Source: Deinococcus arcticus
GTDB taxonomy: Bacteria; Deinococcota; Deinococci; Deinococcales; Deinococcaceae
DNA length: 64,000 nucleotides
Direction of reading: 5' to 3'
NCBI RefSeq assembly: GCF_003028415.1
Contig: NZ_PYSV01000009.1
Location: 62,001 to 126,000, forward strand
The notes beneath the pieces are model-generated. The model did not search any database. It was not told the origin of the DNA and was given only the letters and a program-made list of their open reading frames with translations. Both the position numbers and the translations under genes were made by a program. This document shows, piece after piece, positions 34,695 through 48,844 of this stretch (positions within the stretch are counted from its first letter, which is position 1; every line of letters begins with the position of its first letter).

Positions 34695-34746
34695 GGGCAC
34701 GCGCCCCGCGCGCCGGAGTTGAAGCCGGGCGCCTGCAGCAAATCCA

Positions 34747-34788
34747 GGGCGGGACTGTTCTGTGAGGGGAACAGTCCCGCCCGTTTTT
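34747..34788 (+). terminator. Strong intrinsic terminator
   Basis: GGGCGGGACTGTTC and GAACAGTCCCGCCC form a perfect 14-base-pair stem followed by GTTTTT. It ends the CAP gene transcript. Confidence 0.95.
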
Positions 34789-34972
34789 GTGGGCAGGAGG
34801 CTGGGTGCTGTGAACGCATGGACTGGGGGCGCGGCAGGGTGGCTGGAAAAGCGGTACGGCTGAGACAGACGGGGACAGCGGCGGGGCCGTTCCCCAAACC
34901 CGCAGCAGAGGAGCGCCCTGAACGGCCATTCGCTTCAGCCGTTTGGCGGATGCATCGGCGCGGGCCAGCGCC

Positions 34973-34978
34973 TATGCT
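34973..34978 (+). promoter_or_regulatory. -10 element before a leader mini-ORF
   Basis: TATGCT exactly seven bases before ATG 34986, the spacing seen for leaderless genes in this window. The ~180 bases between the terminator and this site hold nothing else I recognise. Confidence 0.5.
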
Positions 34979-34985
34979 CGTGAGG

Positions 34986-35012
34986 ATGACCTGGCGAGAC
35001 GACACCCAGTAG
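34986..35012 (+). CDS. Putative 8-residue leader peptide
   Basis: ATG ACC TGG CGA GAC GAC ACC CAG TAG (MTWRDDTQ), predicted to be the leaderless first ORF of the mRNA for the gene at 35034. Its stop codon overlaps the base of a hairpin (AGGCCC/GGGCCT, 35011-35030) whose loop TTCGGAGG contains the Shine-Dalgarno of the next gene. A terminating ribosome would open the hairpin, which suggests translational coupling. Confidence 0.35.
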   Translation: MTWRDDTQ

Positions 35013-35030
35013 GCCCTTCGGAGGGGGCCT
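35011..35030 (+). promoter_or_regulatory. Hairpin presenting the Shine-Dalgarno of the 35034 gene
   Basis: AGGCCC and GGGCCT make a perfect six-base-pair stem; GGAGG at 35020-35024 is in the loop/stem junction, nine bases before ATG 35034. It could modulate translation initiation. Confidence 0.4.
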
Positions 35031-35033
35031 GCT

Positions 35034-35579
35034 ATGACCGGACGTTTATGGACGCGTGAACAGCACACGCGCCGCCTTATCGCTCGTCGTCTTGCGCACC
35101 ACATTCAGCCATTTCTGGGTTACGGGGAGCCACAGGCCGTTCAGGCCGCGTGGCCCCGGCGGCAGTGGTGCGAACTGGGCCAGTTTGAAGAGTGGGTTCA
35201 CGCACAGGTGCTGGCCTCGCAGCATCCGGGCTCGGTGCTGGAACCGGTGCGGCGCCAGCGCCGCAAGCCCAAGCCGCACTGGGCCGTGGTGGGGTACCGG
35301 GTGGGGTTTGCCCAGCGGCTGGGCACCCCTTTTCGCACGCCCGTCATGACCTGGGCCTTGGAAGAAGCCGTGGCCACTTTCCAGCAGGAGCAGGCCCGGC
35401 GCTGGCTCAAGCGGGGCGGCCTGAGGGGGGGCGTTTCTGCGGCAACTCGCGTGGCCCGTCGGCGCTGGCGCCGGGCCGGGCGGGAGATCTGCCAGCTGGC
35501 CCTGCAGGGCGATCTGGAGCGTGCCGAAGCGCTGGATCCCCAGCCGCGCCGCCTGGGCGTCATGTGGGACATCTGGTAA
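35034..35579 (+). CDS. Basic protein of unknown function
   Basis: 181 residues, strongly basic and Trp/Arg/Gln-rich (RTPVMTWALEEAVATFQQEQ, RVARRRWRRAGREICQLAL). No signal peptide, membrane helix or known motif. The basic, helical character would allow nucleic-acid binding, which is speculative. GGAGG at 35020 supports ATG 35034. It stands alone after a mini-ORF leader. Confidence 0.6.
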   Translation: MTGRLWTREQHTRRLIARRLAHHIQPFLGYGEPQAVQAAWPRRQWCELGQFEEWVHAQVLASQHPGSVLEPVRRQRRKPKPHWAVVGYRVGFAQRLGTPFRTPVMTWALEEAVATFQQEQARRWLKRGGLRGGVSAATRVARRRWRRAGREICQLALQGDLERAEALDPQPRRLGVMWDIW

Positions 35580-35625
35580 CAGATGGGGGCGGCCATGGGC
35601 GCCGCCCCCGCTTTGCTGTATGGGC

Positions 35626-37330
<1,705 letters not shown>

Positions 37331-37338
<8 letters not shown>

Positions 37339-38116
37339 GGCGCACCCCGCCCCGGTACGTCACCACGCGCCCGCCCGCGTCCTGCAGGGCCTGCCGGGCG
37401 TCGGTGAAGCGGAAACCCACCTCGACCGGGGCATGTGCGTCGCTGCCCAGCACGAAGGGAATGCCGCGCCCGGCCGCCTCCCGGGTCAGGTCCGGGGCGG
37501 GATAGGCCTCGGCCACCGGCTTGCGCCAGCCGGCCGTGTTGAAATCCAGGCTCAGGCCGGCCCCGGCAATCACGTCCAGGGCGCGCAGGGCAGCCGCGCC
37601 CAGGGGATCGCGGTGCCCAAATTTCTTGGGCAGGTCCAGGTGGCCCACGGCGTCAAAGAGGCCGCTGCGCGCCGCGCCCTCCACCAGGGCGTAGTACTGG
37701 GTATACAGCTGGCCCAGATCGCGCGCCCCGTACTCGGCCACGAATTCGGGGTTGTCAAAGCCCCAGGCGCCCAGGTAATGCACGCTGCCAATCACGTAGT
37801 CCCAGGGGTGCCGGGCCAGCACCTCTTCCACGAAGCGTTCGGTCCCCGGGTGAAAGTCCGCTTCCAGCCCCAGGCGCACCTCCAGGCGCCCGGCGAACTC
37901 GGCCTGCACCGCCTGCACCGCCTCGATATACGCGTCCAGCTGGTCCAGCCGCATGCGCCAGGGGGCGTCGTACCACGCGGGCATGGGCATGTGGTCGGTG
38001 AAGCACACGCCGGCCAGCCCCGCATCCAGGGCCGCCTGGGCGTACTCGCGCGGCGAACCCGTCGCGTGCCCACACAGGGGCGTGTGCATGTGCGAATCGA
38101 ACAGAGGCGCGGTCAT
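37331..38116 (-). CDS. hisK: PHP-family histidinol-phosphatase
   Basis: 261 residues. PHP motifs: FDSHMHTPLCGHA, CFTDHMPMP, LGLEADFHPG, VIGSVHYLGAW, DAVGHLDLPKKFG and LGSDAHAPVEVG. This set, with the length, matches the HisJ/HisK histidinol-phosphatase type that removes phosphate in the penultimate step of histidine synthesis. The gene overlaps polX and precedes it, so the two PHP proteins share a transcript. Confidence 0.82.
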
Positions 38117-38338
38117 GGGCTTCAGGGTAGAGCACGCGCCGCTGCGGGCTGTAGAAGGGACGGAGGGTCTGCGGGCTGTCTAGGGCACTCCTGCTGCCGT
38201 CTGCCCCACCCTACCCCCTCCCGCTTCTCCCAGTGCAGCCCGGCGGCAGCGGCCCAGACCCGAATGCCACTAGCACAGAAGTGTGCGCTTGCCTGTCAAT
38301 TCTCAACGTCCCGTTCAGTTTATCCGGACAGTCTGACC

Positions 38339-38366
38339 TTGAACTGGGGAAGGTGGATGTTACAGT
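38339..38366 (+). promoter_or_regulatory. Sigma-70-type promoter of the M14 peptidase
   Basis: TTGAAC (-35, 38339-38344), a 16-base spacer, TACAGT (-10, 38361-38366). A leader of about 90 bases with GGAGG precedes ATG 38460. The rest of the 343-base gap (38117-38459) shows nothing I recognise. Confidence 0.6.
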
Positions 38367-38459
38367 GCCGGGGTACCCACAACGCAGGTGCTTCTGTTCA
38401 TGGCCGCTGACGCTGCGCGGCTTCTGGAGCAGGCGTGCCCCTTTGCCCCGGAGGCTGTT

Positions 38460-40463
38460 ATGACCAGAAAGCTCACCTCGTCCCTGTTTCTGAGTACCGC
38501 CCTGCTGCTGGCCGCCTGCTCGCAGACCCCCGCGCCCCAGGCCGCGCCGCCGGCCGCGCCCGGAAATTCTCTGGTGGCCACGGCCGACGAGTGCAGCACC
38601 TTTCAGCAGAACCCGGTGGTTGTCTCGCGCATTGACTTCCAGACCGAACGCGACTGGATTGACATCGTCAAGACCTTCGAGCCGCTGGGCGGCAGCGCCG
38701 AGGAGAAATTCGTGCTGCTGGACGTGGGGCAGGCCGATTTCGAGCGCCTGCGCGTGACCGGTCTGACCCGGGGCTGGACCATCCGCATTGACCCCGCCGA
38801 GACGGCCCGGCACAGCGGATCGCTGAAGCAGAACCTGGGCAGCCTGTCCATCAGCGGCTATCCCTGCTACCGCACGGTGGAAGAAACGTACACCAGCGCC
38901 CAGAGCATAGTGACTCAGTACCCCAATCTAGCCACCTGGACCTCTATTGGCGACAGCTGGCTGAAAACCAAGGGGCGAGGCGGCTACAGCATGAACGTGC
39001 TGAAGCTGACCAACCGCAGCATTGCCGGCACCAAGCCCCGGCTGCTGATCACCGCGTCCATTCACGCCCGCGAGTACACGCCTGCCGAGCTGTCCACCCG
39101 TTTTGCCGAGTATCTGGTGAGCAACTACGGTAAGGACGCCGACGTGACCTGGATGCTGGACTCCCAGGAAGTCTGGCTGGTGCTGCAAAGCAATCCCGAT
39201 GGCCGCAAGAAGGCCGAGGCCGGGGCCTCGTGGCGCAAGAACGTGAACGACACGCAGCGCTGCAGCAACGGCCTGTTCGGCGCGGACCTGAACCGCAACT
39301 TCAACTACGCCTGGGGCACCGGGGGATCAAGCACTGACCCATGCAACGAAACCTACCGGGGCGTGGGCGCCGCCTCCGAGCCCGAAACGCAAAACCTGCA
39401 GAACCTGATGAAGGCGGCCTTTGCCGACAACCGGGGCCCGGCCCGGAGCGACGCCGCGCCCGCCACCACGCCCGGCGTGTACGTGGATATTCACAGCTAC
39501 TCGCAGCTGGTGCTGTGGCCCTGGGGCGACACCACCACCCCCACGGCCAACGCCACGGCGCTGCAGTCGCTGGGCCGCAAGCTGGCCTACTTCAACGGCT
39601 ACAAGCCCGAACAGGCCGTGGGCCTGTACCCCACCAGCGGCACCACGGATGACTTTGCCTACGGCGAGCTGGGCGTGGCGTCTTACACCTTCGAGCTGGG
39701 CACCGCGTTCTTTGAGCCGTGCAGCACCTTTACCGGCACCACCCTGCCCAAAAACCAGGCGGCGCTGCTGTACGCCCTGCGGGTGGCGCGCGCACCCTAC
39801 CAGCTGGGCAGCGGCCCGGACAGCGTGAGCGTCACGGCGCCGGCCAGCGTGGCCACGGGGGCCAGCTTTACCCTGAGTGCCAGCGCCGACAACACCCGCT
39901 TCAATACCAGCAACGGCACCGAACCGGCCCGGACCGTGGCCGGCGCCGAGTACTTTATTGACACACCGCCCTGGGCTGGCGGCACGGCGCGGGCCATGAC
40001 CGCTGCAGACGGCAGCTTCAACGCGGGCCGCGAGAGTGTGCAGGCCACCGTTTCCACCAGCGGGCTGAGTGCCGGGCGCCACACCATCTATGTGCGCGCC
40101 CGCAATGCCAGCGGCACCTACGGCCCGGTTTCGGCGCTGTTCGTCACCGTGGGCGGGAGCACCACGCCCACGCCCACCACCTACACCGGCAGCGTGAGCA
40201 GCGGCGGCAACTCTTATCAACCGGGCAGCACAGGCTTCGCCTCCGCGGGCGGCACCCTGAAAGGCAATCTGACGGGGCCCAGCGGCACTGACTTTGACCT
40301 GTACCTGCAGCAGCTCTCGGGCAGTACCTGGAACACGGTGGCGGCCAGCGAGGGCAGCACGAGCACCGAGGCCATCACGTACAGCGCGGCCAGCGGCACC
40401 TACCGCTGGCGGGTGTACGGCTACAGCGGCTCGGGCAGCTACACCCTGACTGAGACGAAGTAA
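38460..40463 (+). CDS. Secreted M14 zinc carboxypeptidase with PPC domain
   Basis: 667 residues. Lipoprotein-type signal (LLLAAC), then an M14A catalytic domain (about 140-455): zinc ligands H and E in ASIHAREYTPAE and H in VDIHSYSQ, arginine/asparagine in GADLNRNFNYAWG, and catalytic glutamate in SYTFELGTAFFE. Then an immunoglobulin-like stretch (about 460-580) and a C-terminal pre-peptidase-type domain (PSGTDFDLYLQQLSGSTW). It would trim C-terminal residues of peptides outside the cell. GGAGG lies five bases before ATG 38460. Confidence 0.88.
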   Translation: MTRKLTSSLFLSTALLLAACSQTPAPQAAPPAAPGNSLVATADECSTFQQNPVVVSRIDFQTERDWIDIVKTFEPLGGSAEEKFVLLDVGQADFERLRVTGLTRGWTIRIDPAETARHSGSLKQNLGSLSISGYPCYRTVEETYTSAQSIVTQYPNLATWTSIGDSWLKTKGRGGYSMNVLKLTNRSIAGTKPRLLITASIHAREYTPAELSTRFAEYLVSNYGKDADVTWMLDSQEVWLVLQSNPDGRKKAEAGASWRKNVNDTQRCSNGLFGADLNRNFNYAWGTGGSSTDPCNETYRGVGAASEPETQNLQNLMKAAFADNRGPARSDAAPATTPGVYVDIHSYSQLVLWPWGDTTTPTANATALQSLGRKLAYFNGYKPEQAVGLYPTSGTTDDFAYGELGVASYTFELGTAFFEPCSTFTGTTLPKNQAALLYALRVARAPYQLGSGPDSVSVTAPASVATGASFTLSASADNTRFNTSNGTEPARTVAGAEYFIDTPPWAGGTARAMTAADGSFNAGRESVQATVSTSGLSAGRHTIYVRARNASGTYGPVSALFVTVGGSTTPTPTTYTGSVSSGGNSYQPGSTGFASAGGTLKGNLTGPSGTDFDLYLQQLSGSTWNTVAASEGSTSTEAITYSAASGTYRWRVYGYSGSGSYTLTETK

Positions 40464-40469
40464 GCGCGC

Positions 40470-40522
40470 GCAGGAGTGGGGCGGCGCCTGTTCATTCAGG
40501 CGACCGTCCCACTCCTGCATTT
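40470..40522 (+). terminator. Terminator with nested stems
   Basis: GCAGGAGTGGG pairs with CCCACTCCTGC, enclosing the inner hairpin CGCCTG-TTCATT-CAGGCG, followed by ATTTTC. It ends the peptidase transcript. Confidence 0.8.
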
Positions 40523-40591
40523 TCAAACGCTGGTGGCGAATAAACATACGCTCTCTCCTTCCCTGCCCACCCGGTGATGACAGGCAAGGGG

Positions 40592-40597
40592 TATACT
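40592..40597 (+). promoter_or_regulatory. -10 element of argF, leaderless arrangement
   Basis: TATACT eight bases before ATG 40606. This supports the upstream start of argF rather than the internal ATG 40690. Confidence 0.55.
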
Positions 40598-40605
40598 TCT
40601 TCCCT

Positions 40606-41661
<1,056 letters not shown>

Positions 41662-41701
41662 TGGGCGCAGTGGCCCCCGCCCTGGCCGCAGAATGGAGGC
41701 C

Positions 41702-42220
41702 ATGACCACAACCCCCACCGAATGGCTGGACCTGGTGAACGAGCGCGACGAGGTGGTAGGCACCGTCACGCGCGGGGACGCCTGGGCCCGGCGCCTGCCA
41801 GTGCGGGTGGTGAATGCCTTCGTGGTGAACGGGGCCGGGCAGCTGTGGATTCCGCGCCGTACGCCCAGCAAGAGGGTGTTTCCCAGGTGCCTGGACATGA
41901 GCGTGGGGGGCCATGTGGAACGCGGCGAAAGCTACGAAGCGGCCTTCCGGCGCGAGACCCAGGAGGAGCTGAATCTGGACCTGGACACGGTGCCCTGGCG
42001 GGAGGTGGCCGCCTTCTCCCCTTTCGACACTCCGCTCAGTGCGTTCATGCGGGTGTACGAGATCCGCTCGGACGTGGCTCCTGCCTTTAACCCGGACGAT
42101 TTCAGCGGTGCCGAGTGGCTGACCCCCGCCGAGGTACTGGCGCGCATCGCAGCAGGTGATCCGGCCAAGGGCGACCTGGCCGAACTGATACGGCGCTGTT
42201 ACGGAACCGGGCATGGCTGA
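41702..42220 (+). CDS. Nudix hydrolase, IPP-isomerase-like group
   Basis: 172 residues. LVNERDEVVGTVTRGDAW at the start is typical of the YfcD/IDI-like Nudix subgroup. The Nudix box is GGHVERGESYEAAFR then RETQEELNL; the final Gly is Asn. A CAGAAT seven bases before ATG 41702 may be a leaderless -10; GGAGG is also directly upstream. It lies between argF and argC, with an eight-base overlap into the next gene; no arginine role is known. Confidence 0.8.
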   Translation: MTTTPTEWLDLVNERDEVVGTVTRGDAWARRLPVRVVNAFVVNGAGQLWIPRRTPSKRVFPRCLDMSVGGHVERGESYEAAFRRETQEELNLDLDTVPWREVAAFSPFDTPLSAFMRVYEIRSDVAPAFNPDDFSGAEWLTPAEVLARIAAGDPAKGDLAELIRRCYGTGHG

Positions 42221-42539
42221 GGCTCCTTGCCTGCTGGCCCGACTGCACCTGCCCTACGACTATCCAGGCGCCTTTCTGAGCCGGCGGCTTGGTGAGCATC
42301 TGGGACCTATGGACGGCGACATCGTCGTGTTTTCCCGTGCAGATGAGGAAGTTCGGGCCTACGCCCAGTGGGAGACGGTCAAACCGGAGGTTCTGGCGCG
42401 GGGTGAAACGGGTTTTGTCCGCATCGTGCCAATGCACCCACCCCTCTGGACGCATCTTCAACCGGGGCAGAGTCTGCATCTCCTCTTCGCTCGCCTCTCC
42501 CTTCAAATCATTCAGCCCCTGACAGAGGTTTCCGTATGA
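42213..42539 (+). CDS. Small protein of unknown function in the arg cluster
   Basis: 108 residues. Hydrophobic beta-type pattern ([36 protein letters not shown]), ending [11 protein letters not shown]. No motif recognised, no signal peptide. It overlaps the Nudix gene by eight bases and argC by four (ATGA), so it is certainly in the same operon and translationally coupled to argC. Confidence 0.6.
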   Translation: MAEAPCLLARLHLPYDYPGAFLSRRLGEHLGPMDGDIVVFSRADEEVRAYAQWETVKPEVLARGETGFVRIVPMHPPLWTHLQPGQSLHLLFARLSLQIIQPLTEVSV

Positions 42540-43456
42540 CCCTTCCCAGAGTGTTTATTGACGGTGAGGCCGGCACGACCGGCCTGCAGATTCGCGCGCG
42601 GCTGGCGGGCCGCACCGACCTAGAACTGCTGCGGATTGACCCCGCGCGGCGCAAGGACCCGGCCGCCCGCGCCGAACTGCTGAACGCCGCCGACGTGTCC
42701 ATTCTGTGCCTGCACGACGACGCCGCGCGGGAAGCCGTGACCCTGACCACCAACCCGGCCGCGCGGTTGCTGGACGCCAGCACCGCCCACCGGGTTGACC
42801 CGGGGTGGGTGTTCGGCTTTCCAGAATTGAATGCGGAGCAGCCTGCCTGCATCCGCGCCGCGCGGTTCGTGGCCAATCCGGGCTGTTATTCCACGGGGGC
42901 CATTGCCCTGCTGGCCCCGCTGACGGCCGCCGGCCTGATCCCGGCCGACTTTCCGCTCAGCATTCAGGGCTACAGCGGCTACACCGGGGGTGGCCGGGCC
43001 CTGGTGGACGCCCACGAGCAGAACCAGCTTCATCCCATGCGCGGCGCATTTTTAAGCTACGCGCTCTCGCTGGCACACAAGCACATCCCGGAAACCATGC
43101 GCTACGGCGGCCTGACCCGTACGCCAGTCTTCACGCCCAACGTGGGCGCCTGGGCCCAGGGCATGACAGTCACGATTCCGCTGCACCTGCGCGACCTGGG
43201 AGTGACGGCCGGGGCCCTGCGCGCGGCCCTGGCGACACACTACGCCGGGCAGCGCCACGTGCGGGTGTCCGGCCCGGACCAGAACCCGGACCCCCTGGAC
43301 CCCCAGGCCCTGAACGACACGAACGATCTGGACCTCTTCGTGTACGCCTCGGCCGATGACGAGCGGGCGCTGCTGGCCGCGCGGCTGGACAATCTGGGCA
43401 AGGGCGCCGGCGGCGCCGCCGTACAGAACCTGGAGCTGATGCTGGACCTGGGCTGA
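42536..43456 (+). CDS. argC: N-acetyl-gamma-glutamyl-phosphate reductase
   Basis: 306 residues, the size of the shorter type 2 AGPR. It reduces N-acetylglutamyl phosphate with NADPH in arginine synthesis. [18 protein letters not shown] is the NADP-binding start, [19 protein letters not shown] contains the catalytic cysteine, [13 protein letters not shown] follows, and [13 protein letters not shown] carries a conserved histidine. It ends the argF cluster and converges with scpA with 11 bases between. Confidence 0.92.
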   Translation: MTLPRVFIDGEAGTTGLQIRARLAGRTDLELLRIDPARRKDPAARAELLNAADVSILCLHDDAAREAVTLTTNPAARLLDASTAHRVDPGWVFGFPELNAEQPACIRAARFVANPGCYSTGAIALLAPLTAAGLIPADFPLSIQGYSGYTGGGRALVDAHEQNQLHPMRGAFLSYALSLAHKHIPETMRYGGLTRTPVFTPNVGAWAQGMTVTIPLHLRDLGVTAGALRAALATHYAGQRHVRVSGPDQNPDPLDPQALNDTNDLDLFVYASADDERALLAARLDNLGKGAGGAAVQNLELMLDLG

Positions 43457-43467
43457 GCCGAGGGTGC

Positions 43468-44253
43468 CTAGCCCTCTGCGCCCTCGGTCAGGTGAGAGGT
43501 CACCGCGATCTCGCCGTAGGGCTCAGCCTGCTCGGCGCTGAACGTTCCCTCTTTGACCCCTTCGAGCAGCGCCGCGAAATAGGTGGTGCGCTCGCCCCAG
43601 TCCTGCGCCGGAATGCCGCGAAAGGTAAAGGTACGCAGGCGCCGGCCAAAGGCCCTCAGGGCGCCCAGGGCGTCTTGCAGGGTCAGGCGGTCGCGCGCCA
43701 GCAGCGGCACCTCCACCTGCCGCACCGCCGTGCGCGCCGCGCGCACCAGCCGGGCCAGGCTGCCCTGGGGATTGCGTGGCCGCTCCGGCCGGGGCAGGGT
43801 CACCGGAAAGGGCCGGGCCGGAATCAGGCCCTCGCGTTCGCGCCGCCGGGCGGCCAGAAACCCCACCAGGGTGTCCAGTTGCGCCAGGGCCTCCACGCCC
43901 CGCAGCACCTCGTCGGCTGGCGGCTCATCAACGTCCGCCTCTGGCGGCAGGTCGTCCTCTTCGGGGGGCAGCAGCAGCCGGGCCTTCAGGGCAATCACGG
44001 CCGCCAGGGTGGGCAGCAGTTCGGGGTGGGCGTCAGCCAGGGCGGCGGGGCCCTCGCCGGTCACCCGCCCGGCCCAGGCCAGCACCTCGCGGGTCAGGGC
44101 CAGCAGCGGCACCTCGGCCGGGGGCACGCGCCCGGCGCGCAGGGCAGCGGCCAGTTCGCCCAGCGTGCCGGCAAACCCGGGCAGCGCCACCAGAAAGCTG
44201 CCTGCCCCCGGGGTGGGCGAGGCCGGGGCAGGCGGGGCCAGCGTCGCGGTCAT
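43468..44253 (-). CDS. scpA: Segregation and condensation protein A
   Basis: 261 residues. ScpA is the kleisin that joins SMC heads with ScpB. The N-terminal part GSFLVALPGFAGTLGELAAA replaces the usual SMC-binding helix pattern, with VIALKARLLLPPEEDD and TLVGFLAARRRER in the middle and a C-terminal winged helix ending FSAEQAEPYGEIAVT. ATG 44253 was chosen because the protein then starts just before the conserved region. It lies seven bases after trpS on the same strand. Confidence 0.75.
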   Translation of the reverse strand: MTATLAPPAPASPTPGAGSFLVALPGFAGTLGELAAALRAGRVPPAEVPLLALTREVLAWAGRVTGEGPAALADAHPELLPTLAAVIALKARLLLPPEEDDLPPEADVDEPPADEVLRGVEALAQLDTLVGFLAARRREREGLIPARPFPVTLPRPERPRNPQGSLARLVRAARTAVRQVEVPLLARDRLTLQDALGALRAFGRRLRTFTFRGIPAQDWGERTTYFAALLEGVKEGTFSAEQAEPYGEIAVTSHLTEGAEG

Positions 44254-44260
44254 GGCCCGC

Positions 44261-45259
<999 letters not shown>

Positions 45260-45289
45260 AACCGGCCGAGTCTAGTGCATGTGGGAGCA

Positions 45290-45440
45290 GACGCCGCTGA
45301 TACGAGACCAGGGTGAGCCGCAGGCGAGGGTTGAGCAGACGCGCAGTGAGGCGCCGCAGCGCGAACACGGGAACAGAGGAGCCTCTGACAATGGAGCAGC
45401 GCTCCTGCGCCCTTCCAAGCTGCTTTGGCCTGTGGGGTGT
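45290..45440. repeat. Decayed repeat sequence
   Basis: The 330-base gap between trpS and the isomerase gene contains TGATACGAGACC near 45298 (family 2 end-like) and ATGGAGCAGCGCTCCTGCGC to CTTTGG, which parallels 17606-17643. No gene is seen. The remainder up to the terminator holds nothing recognisable. Confidence 0.4.
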
Positions 45441-45543
45441 TCTGGATGAGCGGGGCCAGTGCGGCTGGCCGGGTCCTGGCTGCACCACCAGCCACCGTGA
45501 CCCTGCCAGTACCCGCCGGGCAGCGGGTGGGCGCCTCCAGAAA

Positions 45544-45577
45544 GACCGCCGCCCCGCAACGTTGCGGGGCGGCGGTC
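45544..45577 (-). terminator. Perfect palindrome terminator
   Basis: GACCGCCGCCCCGCAAC is followed directly by its full inverse GTTGCGGGGCGGCGGTC (17 base pairs), and on the minus strand by TTTCT. It ends the isomerase gene. Confidence 0.85.
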
Positions 45578-45589
45578 AAGAGCGGGGGA

Positions 45590-47527
45590 TCAGCGCTCGC
45601 TGGTGCCCTCGGCCGGGGTGCCGGTGCTCTGGCCTTCGTTGCTCTGGCCTTCACTGCCCTGGGCGGCGCCGGTGTCAGTGCTGCCCGTGCCACTGCTGCC
45701 GGTGCCACTGCCCTCTTCAGGGGTGGTCTTGGCGGGCGCCTTGGGGGTCTGGGCGGCCACGCGCTTTTCCTGCGCGGCCAGCACGGCCTTGAGGTTGTCC
45801 TTGGGTTTCAGGGCCGCCACCTGGGTGTCCAGGAACTTCTGGCCCGCTTCGGTCTTCTTCTGGGCCAGCACCTGCGCTTCAATCTCGTCGCGCACGGCGC
45901 TCAGGGGCTGGGTGGTGGCGGGCTTCAGGTCGGTGATGTACAGCACCACAAAGCGCTCGCCCACCTTCACCACATCGCTCAGGCTGCCCTCGCCCGCGTC
46001 TTTCAGGCTCTTGGCGCTGAACACCGCCGCGTTCAGTTCCTCGCTCAGGCCGCCGTCGCCAGCTGTCACGGTGCCGCGTTCGCTGACCGTGCCGCCCGCC
46101 TTGCTGGCTGCCGTCACGAAGTTGCCGCCCGAGAAGCCATTGCGGAACGCCACCGCTCCCGCCTGGTCCTTGAAGTTGGCCTCGGCCACTGCCGCACTGG
46201 CGGGATTGGCGTACTGCGCCTTGTTCTGGGCATAGAAGGCCGAGATGTCAGCGGCGCTCACGCGGACGTTCCGGCTGCCATACGCGGCCAGTGCCGCCGC
46301 CTGTTCCTGGCGGGTGCCGGTGAGGTTTAGCTTCAGGCGCTCGGCGATGGTGGGGGCGGCGTAGGCCTGAATCAGTTGCTGCACGGTCTGCGGCTTCAGG
46401 ATGCCGTTGACCAGCCCGGCGGCCTGCTCGGGTGGCACCTGCTGCAGCAGCCCCGCGAACTGCTGGTTGTTCACAACCTGGCCCACCACATCCGAGTACG
46501 GAATGTCCTGGCCTGCCACCGTGGCCACGGCCGGATTTTCCGTCTTCCAGTTGATGTCCTTGTACTCGATCTTCACGTCTTTTTTCAGGTCGCGCACCCA
46601 GGCTTCCAGGGCGGCGTTCTGCTTCTGCTCGGTCACGGCGGTCGTCAGGTCGCTCTTGGCCTCTTCAAAGGGCTTGGGGGCCGGGGGCAGGTACTTTTCC
46701 ACCTTCACGATGTAGAACTTGCCGCCGCTTTCCACCACATCGGTCAGGCCGCCGTCCGTGAGGGCAAAGGCCGCTGCGCCCACCTCGCTGGGCAGCGCCA
46801 CCTGAGCCACGGGGCGGGGCGCGCCGTTCTCGATGGGGCCCAGGGCGCCGCCCCGGTCCTTGAATTCGGTGCTGTTCTCGCCGGCCAGCTTGGCGAAGTC
46901 GGCGCCGGCCTTGAGCTGGCCCAGCAGGTCCTGCGCCTTGGCCTTGTCGGCCACCACAATCTGACGGCCCTGAATCCGGGCGTCAGTCTGGAAGCGCTCG
47001 GGGGTCAGGTCGTAGTAGGCGCGCAGCTCGGCCTCAGTAGGCGCGGGCACGGCCTTTTTCAGCTCGTCCACCTTGCGCTCAATGGCCAGGCTCTGGCGCA
47101 CCTGCTCGCGGTAGCTGGCATCGGTCAGGCCGGCGCCCTGCAGGGCGTCAGTCCACTTCTTGTTGTCGGTCAGGTCGTTGGCCTCGCGCACTTCCTTGAC
47201 CTTGGCGTTCACGTCGTTGCGGCTGACCCGGATGTCCCGCACCGCGTTTGTCACCAGGGTCTGCTCAACCTTCTGGGCCACGATGTAGGTCTTGAAGTCG
47301 TCGGCCAGCACGCCAGTGTCGGCGCTGCCCAGAATGGGGTTGCTGCGGCGCACCGCCTCCAAGTCCTCGGCGGTCACGGTGGCGCCGTTCACGGTCAGGG
47401 CGGGCGTGCCGTCCTGCTTGCGGCCAAACAGGTCGCCCAGATTGGGCGTGAACTGATAGGCCATGCCCACAATCAGCAGCAGGGCCAGAACGCCCATCAG
47501 GACGTTCACGAGTTTCTTCTTGTTCAC
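45590..47527 (-). CDS. Membrane-anchored parvulin-type peptidyl-prolyl isomerase (PpiD/SurA-like)
   Basis: 645 residues. One N-terminal membrane helix (LVNVLMGVLALLLIVGMAY), then a SurA-like N-terminal helical region, and a parvulin domain (about 180-280: GRQIVVADKAKAQDLLGQLK, STEFKDRGGALGPI, VESGGKFYIVKVE). A second, weaker parvulin-like half follows (about 400-560). The tail is Gly/Ser/Thr-rich and disordered. Likely a periplasmic folding helper. AAGGAG precedes ATG. A promoter for tRNA-Arg overlaps its upstream region on the other strand. Confidence 0.82.
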   Translation of the reverse strand: MNKKKLVNVLMGVLALLLIVGMAYQFTPNLGDLFGRKQDGTPALTVNGATVTAEDLEAVRRSNPILGSADTGVLADDFKTYIVAQKVEQTLVTNAVRDIRVSRNDVNAKVKEVREANDLTDNKKWTDALQGAGLTDASYREQVRQSLAIERKVDELKKAVPAPTEAELRAYYDLTPERFQTDARIQGRQIVVADKAKAQDLLGQLKAGADFAKLAGENSTEFKDRGGALGPIENGAPRPVAQVALPSEVGAAAFALTDGGLTDVVESGGKFYIVKVEKYLPPAPKPFEEAKSDLTTAVTEQKQNAALEAWVRDLKKDVKIEYKDINWKTENPAVATVAGQDIPYSDVVGQVVNNQQFAGLLQQVPPEQAAGLVNGILKPQTVQQLIQAYAAPTIAERLKLNLTGTRQEQAAALAAYGSRNVRVSAADISAFYAQNKAQYANPASAAVAEANFKDQAGAVAFRNGFSGGNFVTAASKAGGTVSERGTVTAGDGGLSEELNAAVFSAKSLKDAGEGSLSDVVKVGERFVVLYITDLKPATTQPLSAVRDEIEAQVLAQKKTEAGQKFLDTQVAALKPKDNLKAVLAAQEKRVAAQTPKAPAKTTPEEGSGTGSSGTGSTDTGAAQGSEGQSNEGQSTGTPAEGTSER

Positions 47528-47556
47528 TTGATCTCCTTCATACGAAGTGCTAGGGT
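47528..47556 (+). promoter_or_regulatory. Promoter of tRNA-Arg
   Basis: TTGATC (-35, 47528-47533), 17-base spacer, TAGGGT (-10, 47551-47556), 11 bases before the tRNA. Confidence 0.55.
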
Positions 47557-47560
47557 ACCG

Positions 47561-47645
<85 letters not shown>

Positions 47646-47833
47646 CCCTCTCACCCTGCCCCCCGGCGGGGTGATGTTCTTTGGTGCCCACAGGGGGGGC
47701 CGTTCTGAAGCACACGCGCCGGATTCTAGCATGCAGGGTTAAGCGGAGGTGAAGGCACCAGAGGCCGTCTGGAAGGCCGTTTTTGGCCTGTGCCCCCCTG
47801 TGGGCCCGGCGCCCGCTGAGCTACGCTGGGGCC

Positions 47834-48832
<999 letters not shown>

Positions 48833-48844
48833 GGGAAGGGGCTG

